64,000 bases of DNA, taken from Breznakibacter xylanolyticus. Its GTDB lineage: Bacteria; Bacteroidota; Bacteroidia; Bacteroidales; Marinilabiliaceae. Each line of letters begins with the position of its first letter. Position 1 is the first letter of the stretch. Made by a program: the position numbers and the translations under genes. The notes under the pieces are model-generated. The model was not told the origin of the DNA. It was given only the letters and a program-made list of their open reading frames with translations, and searched no databases. The stretch covers positions 62,001 to 126,000 of the forward strand of contig NZ_QKZK01000002.1 of the NCBI RefSeq assembly GCF_003254275.1, given 5' to 3'. Positions 20,177 through 26,840 of the stretch are shown here, piece by piece.

Positions 20177-22105
20177 TTACTTCGCCTTTAACATCTCATC
20201 GAGCATGTCAAGTTTTTCGTTGAGCAATTTGATGTTACGTTTGCCGGTTTCAATCTTATTGTTGAAGTCGCGAACCAAGGCATCGGAGTTTTTCGACTTT
20301 GCAAAGAAACCAATGTTGTTTTCCCACACAGTAATGTCGGCCTCGAGCTGACGTAACTTGGTGATAATTTTATTGCGTTCCTGATTCACCTTATCCAGCC
20401 CACCATTACCTTTCATGCCTTCAATTTTGTTCCCGAACTTGGAGATGTTTTTATGGAACTCATCCAGGTTCAAATTGTCGAACAAGCGATTCACCATGCC
20501 TCGGAACTCATTGTTGACGCGATCTTTCTCCTTAAAAGGCACATGTCCGATTTCGGACCATCGTCGCTGAATCTCTTGCAAAGCCTTAAACGTTTCCTCG
20601 GGGTTTTCGGAGGGCTCAAAAGCCTTCAACTGCTCAATTATTTGCAACTTCTGTTGCAGGTTTTGCCCCTCTTCGCCATCCTTGCTGCTAAAATGCGTGG
20701 ATTTGTGAGCAAAAAACTCATCACAAGCCGACCGAAAACGCTTCCAAATGGGATCGGACAACTTACGGGGCACGGGGCCAATCTCTTTCCACCGCTTTTG
20801 AATCTTCACAAATTCATCGGTGGTTTTCTTCCAATCGGTGCTGTTCTTAAGCGCTTCAGCTTGCAGGCACAATTCGGTTTTCAATTGCAAATTGTTGTGC
20901 TGTTCCGATTTATAATCTTTAAAATAATCGCGTTTCAGCTCAAAAAATCTATCGCAAGCCGAGCGAAAACGTTCATAAATACGGTTGTTATCCTTTTTGG
21001 GTGCAAACCCAATGGTTTTCCACATTTGCTGCAACTCAATCAATTCCTTGCTCTTGTCCTCCCACTCTTTGGGCGAAGTCACTTTACCGAGCGCTTCAAT
21101 GATGAGTTCTGCTTTTTCGCACAGTTCGGTTTTGGCATCCAGGTTTTTCTTCAGTTGGTCTTTAATGCTCTCGAAGTGCTCCTGATGCTTTTTATTGATG
21201 AGCGAGGTGGCTTCCTTGAAGCGCTCCCACACCTCGTCCTTCTTCTCCTTGGGTACCGGACCTGTTTCACGCCATTCGTCGTGAAACTTCTGCAAAGTAT
21301 TAAAGGCGTGAACGATGTTGGGCTCGCGCAACAGGTTCTCGGCCTTCTCACACAACTCGAGTTTCAACTCAAGGTTCTTCTTCAGGTCGAGATCGCGCAG
21401 TTCCTTGTTGATGTTGATATAGTTGTAGAAACTCTCGATGGCATAGTTATAATTGGCCCACAAATCGCGCACATGGCTTTGTGGCACCGGACCAATGTCG
21501 CGCCAGCGCTGCTGCAGGTCACGAAACTCGCGAAACGTGTCGTTGAGCGATTCCTGGCGATTCACCAATGCCTTGATGTTCTCGATGACCTCCTGCTTGT
21601 CGCGAAGGTTGCGTTCTTTTTCCTCCTCGATGCTCTCATTGAGTTCGGAACGCTTGTCGCGGTACACCTTAATCAACTCTTTCAGCTCGTGCTCGAGGGG
21701 ATCGTTGGGTGCCGAGAAGTTCTCCTCAAGCTCGCCCGACTCAACAAACCGCTTCTTAATCTCTTCGACCTCTTGCTTGTACTGCTTGTAGAAAGCCGAT
21801 TTAATGCCTTCCACCTCGTCCTTGAGCTGATCGGGCGAATAGGTTTGCACCACCATCTTGAGGCGTGCCACCAACTCAGACTTACTCAAGGTATCCCAGT
21901 CGATCTTTTCGAGATCGGCAATATTGGGACCAGACGACGAAAAATCATCCTCAGGATGAGGACCTTCTTCCATTTCGGGGTGTGATACATTGCTAATTGT
22001 TTCCTCAGAGAGGAGGGTTCCTGTTCCGGAAGTAGTTTCAGAGCAATCCTCTGAACGCAAATCTGACGCAGATGCAGTCAATTTGTTTAGATCATTTGTT
22101 TCCAT
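20177..22105 (-). CDS. DUF349 repeat protein
   Basis: The 642-residue cytoplasmic protein has an acidic, Ser/Glu-rich N-terminal tail (about 1-75), then five DUF349 repeats. They are recognised by LQQRWRDIGPVP, FHDEWRETGPVP, LQQMWKTIGFAP, IQKRWKEIGPVP and IQRRWSEIGHVP, each followed by a charged helix such as IWKRFRSACDEFF. A C-terminal coiled coil follows (INKFGNK-type, to LNEKLDMLDEMLKAK). The whole is predicted helical. This architecture is widespread in Bacteroidota, but no function is established. It is monocistronic, with a possible -7 element TACCTTTG at 22306-22313 (minus) giving a leader of about 190 nt. Confidence 0.88.
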   Translation of the reverse strand: METNDLNKLTASASDLRSEDCSETTSGTGTLLSEETISNVSHPEMEEGPHPEDDFSSSGPNIADLEKIDWDTLSKSELVARLKMVVQTYSPDQLKDEVEGIKSAFYKQYKQEVEEIKKRFVESGELEENFSAPNDPLEHELKELIKVYRDKRSELNESIEEEKERNLRDKQEVIENIKALVNRQESLNDTFREFRDLQQRWRDIGPVPQSHVRDLWANYNYAIESFYNYININKELRDLDLKKNLELKLELCEKAENLLREPNIVHAFNTLQKFHDEWRETGPVPKEKKDEVWERFKEATSLINKKHQEHFESIKDQLKKNLDAKTELCEKAELIIEALGKVTSPKEWEDKSKELIELQQMWKTIGFAPKKDNNRIYERFRSACDRFFELKRDYFKDYKSEQHNNLQLKTELCLQAEALKNSTDWKKTTDEFVKIQKRWKEIGPVPRKLSDPIWKRFRSACDEFFAHKSTHFSSKDGEEGQNLQQKLQIIEQLKAFEPSENPEETFKALQEIQRRWSEIGHVPFKEKDRVNNEFRGMVNRLFDNLNLDEFHKNISKFGNKIEGMKGNGGLDKVNQERNKIITKLRQLEADITVWENNIGFFAKSKNSDALVRDFNNKIETGKRNIKLLNEKLDMLDEMLKAK

Positions 22106-22419
22106 CCAATAACTGTTTTGATGATGGGGATAAGTTCATTTTCGAGATACGAATATATGGCTTCTTGGCAATGTTACAAATTTTTTGGATTAATCTTTTG
22201 GCTTTCAATCCAAACAGATTCAACCATCAATGCGAAAACGCGACATGATCTTTTTTGAAGAACCCGGGGGCGGATGATAAATTGAGTCTTTAAAAACATG
22301 AAGACACAAAGGTACAGTGGTTTTCGATTGACGGAGACTTTTCACAACAGCTCATCATACAGGCTAAATCCCTTTCAAAACTGCAAAAAATTGAGTGACA
22401 TTCTATCATCACATCCCAC
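22106..22419. other. Intergenic stretch between DUF349 and DUF4349 genes
   Basis: No gene is visible. On the minus strand TACCTTTG (22306-22313) matches the -7 consensus and could drive the DUF349 gene. The rest is AT-rich without clear structure. Confidence 0.4.
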
Positions 22420-23268
22420 TCACACGTTCCGTCGTCTTCCCTTCACTTTTCTCCAAAAATAAATCCCCAGAGCCACCAGCACCCCAAAAGGCCAGATGCG
22501 GAACAAAAAGAGCAACGAATCGACAAAGCCAAACCACCCTTTGGACAACGAAAGCTTTAATCGTTCGGAAAAGCGGTCGCGCCGGGAGGGGCTGTATTCG
22601 AAATCCTTTTCTTTCGAAAGGGTCAATTCCAGCGTGCTGTAATCCACCTGGTCGCTCAAATATCTCAGGCGGCCGGTGGTGCTGTCAATTTCTTCTTCGA
22701 GGGCACGGATTTGTGCTTCAATCTCGAGAATCTCTTTCACGGTGGCGGCTTTCTTCAACAAGTCACGGTAGCGTTGCAGATAGTTGCGCTTAGACTCTAA
22801 CCGAATTTGCAAATCGACAAACTGATCGGTGACGTCGCGCGCATCCATTTGCTTGTATAGAATTTTACCGGCCCCTCGTTCAATACCGGCCACGAACGCT
22901 TCGAAATGGGGCGCCGGGATTCGGATTTTCAACTGATAGGATGTTTCCCTGTCGGAATTGCTGAGGCTCTCGTTGGCATAATAACCGCCGCTCGCTTTAA
23001 CGAGGGTGTCCACCTTTTGTTTCGACTGCTCCAACTCGGTCACCCGAAGCCCCATGCGGCCGTCTTTGATGATTTTCTTCTGCACCACCACAGACGTCGT
23101 CATCTCGTTGACCGGTGGCGGTGGGGCAGTGGCAGATTGTTGGGTAGCGGGAATGATCTCCTCCTCCATCGCCATGTCGATAAACGCGTCAACGGATAGT
23201 TCGTTTGGATGTTGCTGGCATGAAACTAACATGGCAGATGCCATGAAAAAACAAATTATGACTCTCAT
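22420..23268 (-). CDS. DUF4349 lipoprotein
   Basis: The 282-residue protein starts at MRVIICFFMASAMLVSCQQ, a lipoprotein signal with lipobox LVSC; the in-frame extension to 23337 lacks a signal and is rejected. The DUF4349 domain (about 70-275) has KKIIKDGRMGLRV, the SGGYYANES strand, QLKIRIPAPHFEAFV and a central coiled coil (DLQIRLESKRNYLQRYRDLL...EIEAQIRALEEEID). A C-terminal transmembrane helix (FVDSLLFLFRIWPFGVLVALGIYFW) is followed by basic residues. A lipidated N-terminus plus C-terminal helix suggests inner-membrane anchoring with the domain in the periplasm. Function is unknown. Confidence 0.87.
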   Translation of the reverse strand: MRVIICFFMASAMLVSCQQHPNELSVDAFIDMAMEEEIIPATQQSATAPPPPVNEMTTSVVVQKKIIKDGRMGLRVTELEQSKQKVDTLVKASGGYYANESLSNSDRETSYQLKIRIPAPHFEAFVAGIERGAGKILYKQMDARDVTDQFVDLQIRLESKRNYLQRYRDLLKKAATVKEILEIEAQIRALEEEIDSTTGRLRYLSDQVDYSTLELTLSKEKDFEYSPSRRDRFSERLKLSLSKGWFGFVDSLLFLFRIWPFGVLVALGIYFWRKVKGRRRNV

Positions 23269-23487
23269 CAGGTTAAAGATTAGCCACCCATCCCCATAAA
23301 GGAAACAGAAGGATGTTTGAAAATGTGATGCATTCAAAAAAAAAAAAAAATAACGCCCCCCCGAGGATCAACAGCGCGACACAAGGGAGCCTAAAAATAA
23401 ACAAAAAAACACCCGTCCAACCCACAATCATCAAAATGGCACACACCCCTGCTTTCACACACCTGCGTCGTACCAAATTCGTACTTT

Positions 23488-23599
23488 CTTCGGGTCTTCT
23501 TCGACTCATGGTCGAAGCGGTATCGAAGCGGAGTCGAAGAAGAGTCGAAGAAGTCCCGAAGCAGGGTCGAAGAAAGATCGAAGCGAAGTCGAAGCCATC
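23488..23599. repeat. 11-bp phased repeat array
   Basis: TCGAAG (one CCGAAG) recurs at 23512, 23523, 23534, 23545, 23556, 23567, 23578 and 23589, every 11 bp. Two inverted units (CTTCGG 23488, CTTCGA 23499) precede them with the same period. CTTCGAC-TCATG-GTCGAAG at the junction can form a hairpin. It lies between divergent genes. Three 11-bp units make 33 bp, which yields spurious 11-residue repeat peptides. Confidence 0.8.
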
Positions 23600-23676
23600 G
23601 ATGAAAAAAATTGACCAATGAAAGGATAATGAATCGAGATTGACGAGGAATCGCATGGGGGACTTTTGAACTTTTG

Positions 23677-23684
23677 TACTTTTG
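23677..23684 (+). promoter_or_regulatory. -7 element upstream of the DUF2293 gene
   Basis: TACTTTTG matches TAnnTTTG, 77 bases before the ATG. The -33 region is not convincing. Confidence 0.45.
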
Positions 23685-23760
23685 CACGCACCCGGTCACA
23701 AATGCTCACTCCCGTGGCACGGGAGCCCGTTGAATCCGCATCATCATCAAACCAAATAAC

Positions 23761-24462
23761 ATGGCCTACCAGGGACGCATTGTGGGGTTAGACCCCAAAG
23801 GAAAACTCATTGGCGATTATGGTGAGCCGCTCACCCCGCCAGCCCATTGGGCTTTCTTGCCGGCAGGCGATGCGGGGGTGACACGCAAGGTCACGGCCGG
23901 CGGCGATTACTGGCGGGTACAGGTCAAAAAAGGCCGTCGCACCATCTCGAAGGGCATCTGGGCCTCAGCTGCCCTCATCGCCAAAGCTCAGGCAGAGGTG
24001 GAAGCGCAACGCGGCACCGAGACGTATCAAAAACGGTTGGCCGGCGACCGGCAACGTCGTCAGCAAAAACAAGAGCATTACGAAGTGGAATTCTTCAACG
24101 CCGTGCGTCGTTACCTCCACTTCGACAAATCCCACCAGGCACTAGAGGAGGCTGTAGCCGATGCCGTGACGCGGCATGCCATCCCGGTGGGCAGCGGCAC
24201 GGTGGCGCGCACGGCCATGATACCGCTGCACGAACGGGCATCGCGCGCCGTCATTGCCTGGATGCGCCATCAAACCACGGCGTACGATCGCCTGAAAATT
24301 ACCCCCGTGAAAGGGCAACGACGCGCCGTGCGCCGGGAGCTGGCACAACTGTCGGTGGCCGTGCTCGATCGATACCGGCAAAACATGCCCATCCCCATCA
24401 ACTGCCCGCTGCAGGTGGCAGTGAAGAAATTGATGAGCACCGAACAGGCATCACAAAACTGA
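23761..24462 (+). CDS. DUF2293 domain protein
   Basis: The 233-residue cytoplasmic basic protein ends in a segment like DUF2293 (about 150-215): AVIAWMRHQTTAYDRL followed by GQRRAVRRELAQLSVAVLDRYR. The N-terminal 100 residues are not recognised and contain a charged stretch (KRLAGDRQRRQQKQ). Basic charge would fit nucleic-acid binding, which is inference only. It stands alone between the 11-bp array and a large inverted-repeat element. GC content looks a little higher than the AT-rich surroundings but similar to other genes. Confidence 0.7.
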   Translation: MAYQGRIVGLDPKGKLIGDYGEPLTPPAHWAFLPAGDAGVTRKVTAGGDYWRVQVKKGRRTISKGIWASAALIAKAQAEVEAQRGTETYQKRLAGDRQRRQQKQEHYEVEFFNAVRRYLHFDKSHQALEEAVADAVTRHAIPVGSGTVARTAMIPLHERASRAVIAWMRHQTTAYDRLKITPVKGQRRAVRRELAQLSVAVLDRYRQNMPIPINCPLQVAVKKLMSTEQASQN

Positions 24463-24480
24463 AGCAAAACATAAGTCTTA

Positions 24481-24985
24481 AGAAAACACAAAGTCAGAAT
24501 AAACGCAAAGGCGCGAAGGCGCTGAGTTTTTTTGTTGCGCCATGCGTTTAAATAACAAAGCAGATAACTCAAAAGAGTTATATAGTAGTGTTCTAATGAA
24601 AACAGAGACACGGAGCCACAGAGTTTTTTAGATTATGATGAAAGTTTGAGAAACATTAAACCTGTGTTCAAATAAAAAAGCAGATAACTCAAAACGAGTT
24701 ATATAGTAGACACGGAGACAGAGATTTTTTAGATAAAAGCAAGGCGTTACAAATTATCTCAGTCTTTGAGAGCCTACTATATAACTCTTTTACCGAGTGG
24801 CACTGTGGCTTTTTCTCCTCACTGGTTCTCATCTTATCTCACTGCAATTCATCATCAGTTCTTAGTTCGTTAAGTTGAGGAAGATGATTAAATGCTGAGT
24901 TATCTGCTTTCATATTTAAACGCAATCTACATAATCAAACCAACTCAGCGCCTTCGCGCCTCTGCGTATATTTTGACTCTGTATT
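24481..24985. repeat. About 500-bp composite inverted-repeat element
   Basis: The outer left arm (about 24494-24588) holds AAGGCGCGAAGGCGCTGAGT, then GCGTTTAAAT, then GCAGATAACTCAAAAGAG and TTATATAGTAG. The same blocks appear in inverted orientation on the right: CTACTATATAACTCTTTT (24774-24791), TGAGTTATCTGCTTT (24896-24910), ATTTAAACGC and AACTCAGCGCCTTCGCGCCT (to about 24985). A second direct copy of GCAGATAACTCAAAACGAG + TTATATAGTAG lies at 24677-24709, and ATAACTC-AAAA-GAGTTAT is itself a hairpin. No ORF of note is inside. A related single copy occurs at 62114-62217. Confidence 0.75.
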
Positions 24986-25073
24986 CACTAAAACTCGTTG
25001 TCCACGATACCCTCCTGCGCTGCCCCTTCCAGCCATCTTTACGGAAAAGAGCACGCGGCATGGCCATTTTTCT

Positions 25074-25081
25074 TAAATTTG
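25074..25081 (+). promoter_or_regulatory. -7 element upstream of trmD
   Basis: TAAATTTG lies 26 bases before the trmD ATG. It matches the consensus; no clear -33 TTTG is visible. Confidence 0.55.
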
Positions 25082-25106
25082 CGCCTCTAAAACAAACTCC
25101 ACACTC

Positions 25107-25796
25107 ATGCGCATCGACGTCCTCACGCTGTTTCCCGACATGTTTCAAGGTCCCTTGAGCGAATCCATCATCAAACGGGCTCGCGACAAGCAGATTGTTG
25201 ACATCCATTTTCACAACATACGGGACTACAGCACCGACAAACACAACCGGGTGGACGACTACCCCTTTGGCGGGGGCGCCGGCATGGTGATGCAAATTGA
25301 GCCCATCGCCACGCTCATCGACAAACTGAAAAGTGAACGCCCTTACGACCACATCATTTACATGACGCCCGATGGCGAACGCCTGGCGCAACGTCGCGTC
25401 AACACGCTGTCGCTGGCGGGCAACCTGATGATTCTTTGCGGACACTACAAAGGCGTCGATCACCGCATTCGCGAACACTACATCACCTGTGAAATATCCA
25501 TTGGCGATTACGTGCTCACGGGCGGCGAACTGGCGGCGGCCGTGCTCATCGACTCGGTGGTGCGCCTCATTCCCGGGGTGCTTTCCGACGAAACCTCGGC
25601 ACTCACCGACTCGTTTCAGGACAACCTACTCTCGCCCCCGGTGTACACCCGTCCGGCCGAATACAACGGCTGGCGCGTGCCCGACATCCTGCTGTCGGGG
25701 CATCAGGCCAACATCGACAAATGGCGCGAAGAACAAGCGCACGAACGCACCCTCAAGCTCCGCCCCGACTTGCTGGGGAAGAGCGAAAGAAGTTGA
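25107..25796 (+). CDS. trmD: tRNA (guanine-N1-)-methyltransferase TrmD
   Basis: The 229-residue SPOUT enzyme methylates G37 of tRNAs using S-adenosylmethionine, preventing frameshifts. The start [21 protein letters not shown] is the family's first strand. [14 protein letters not shown] is the tRNA/SAM loop, and [23 protein letters not shown] and [29 protein letters not shown] form the trefoil knot. It is of full length. It is not in the usual rpsP-rimM-trmD-rplS cluster; it stands alone after a repeat-rich stretch with its own -7 element. Confidence 0.97.
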   Translation: MRIDVLTLFPDMFQGPLSESIIKRARDKQIVDIHFHNIRDYSTDKHNRVDDYPFGGGAGMVMQIEPIATLIDKLKSERPYDHIIYMTPDGERLAQRRVNTLSLAGNLMILCGHYKGVDHRIREHYITCEISIGDYVLTGGELAAAVLIDSVVRLIPGVLSDETSALTDSFQDNLLSPPVYTRPAEYNGWRVPDILLSGHQANIDKWREEQAHERTLKLRPDLLGKSERS

Positions 25797-25871
25797 AATG
25801 GTTAAGGAGTTTTTGAAGTTTAAAAGTGTAGGAGTTTAGGGGATATCCCCCATCAATCACCATAGATCATT

Positions 25872-25991
25872 GGAGCAACATCGCTCATCGACCGTTGCAA
25901 TGGAGCGAAAGTCTCCCTAATGTGAGGACAAGGTATCGCTCCGGAGCGAAAGCCTCCCTGACGTGTGGCGCAGGGTTTCGCTCCGGAGCGA
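25872..25991. repeat. 41/42-bp imperfect tandem repeat with TCGCTCCGGAGCGA palindromes
   Basis: GGAGCGAAAG (or GGAGCGACA) recurs at 25902, 25943 and 25985. The 14-bp palindrome TCGCTCCGGAGCGA occurs at 25936-25949 and 25978-25991. No ORF is present between trmD and the next gene. Confidence 0.75.
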
Positions 25992-26032
25992 CATTTTTTT
26001 TGCCCATCGACACGCTTTTCATTACACGGAGT

Positions 26033-26100
26033 CAGAAATAAACGCTGAGACGCGAATCGACACAGTCGCCTGACTATACCAAGAAAGGCGCAGAGTTAAT
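26033..26100. repeat. Degenerate, interrupted copy of the cgcagag/ggcgctgag repeat
   Basis: AGTCAGAAATAAACGCTGAG plus ACGCGA resembles the left arm of the 24481 element. About 30 unrelated bases intervene before AAAGGCGCAGAGTTAATTTTGACTC resumes the pattern. Confidence 0.5.
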
Positions 26101-26174
26101 TTTGACTCTTTGCCGCATTTTTTTTGGCAACCTTTCGCACGGTTGATGTGTTATTATTCCCAAAAACATCATCG

Positions 26175-26801
26175 ATGGAAGCGACCTTTGACGCCCTGCT
26201 GACACAAATGGAACAACAAGGCTTTGCCGTGATGGACGAATTCATTGACCGGGCATCGGTGGCAAAGCTGCGCGAACATGCCCAACGCGCCATGGCCGAT
26301 CGGGCGTTTCACCCGGCGGGCATCGGTCAGGGACAACACCATCACACCAACCACACCATCCGAAACGACCAGGTTCTGTGGCTCACGCCCGACACGCTGG
26401 CCGTGTGGTGCCCAACATTGCACCATCACATCGACCATCTCACCGGGTGGCTCAACCAAAGCTGCTACGCAGGCATCAACCAAAGCGAGTTTCACCTGGC
26501 ACACTACGCCCCCGGCGCTTACTACAAGCGTCACCTCGATCGTTTTGCCAACAACAACGAACGTCGGTTTACCGTGATTGTGTACCTCAACGACCAATGG
26601 TGCGAGGCCGATGGCGGACAACTGGTGGTGTACGGCCACGCGGGGCACCACTCCATCCAGCCCGAAGCCGGACGCCTGGTGTTTTTCCCCTCCGACAAGC
26701 TCGAGCACGAGGTGCTGCCCGCCAAGCGTCCGCGATGGAGTTTCACCGGGTGGCTCAAAACGGTGAGGATCCCGCAGTCGTGCTGTTCAACAAATTACTG
26801 A
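26175..26801 (+). CDS. 2OG-Fe(II) oxygenase (SM-20/prolyl-hydroxylase-like)
   Basis: The 208-residue cytoplasmic protein has the double-stranded beta-helix iron site: His120-x-Asp122 in YYKRHLDRF, the distal His178 in KLEHEV and the 2-oxoglutarate-binding Arg188 in PRWSFTGWLK. FTVIVYLNDQWCEADGGQLVVY between them is characteristic of SM-20/P4H-type enzymes. Substrate is unknown; related bacterial enzymes hydroxylate proline residues of proteins such as EF-Tu. The ATG at 26175 is preferred over a TTG 17 codons upstream that would overlap the repeat. It is convergent with the AddB-like gene (39-bp gap). Confidence 0.88.
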   Translation: MEATFDALLTQMEQQGFAVMDEFIDRASVAKLREHAQRAMADRAFHPAGIGQGQHHHTNHTIRNDQVLWLTPDTLAVWCPTLHHHIDHLTGWLNQSCYAGINQSEFHLAHYAPGAYYKRHLDRFANNNERRFTVIVYLNDQWCEADGGQLVVYGHAGHHSIQPEAGRLVFFPSDKLEHEVLPAKRPRWSFTGWLKTVRIPQSCCSTNY

Positions 26802-26840
26802 GCGATCCGGGATATTGGCAATCGGCAGTCATCATGCGCC

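Noticed and set aside
20453-21985. 510-codon plus-strand ORF
   Set aside because: It is antisense to the DUF349 repeat gene, whose five repeats and terminator are clear; the product shows no domain.
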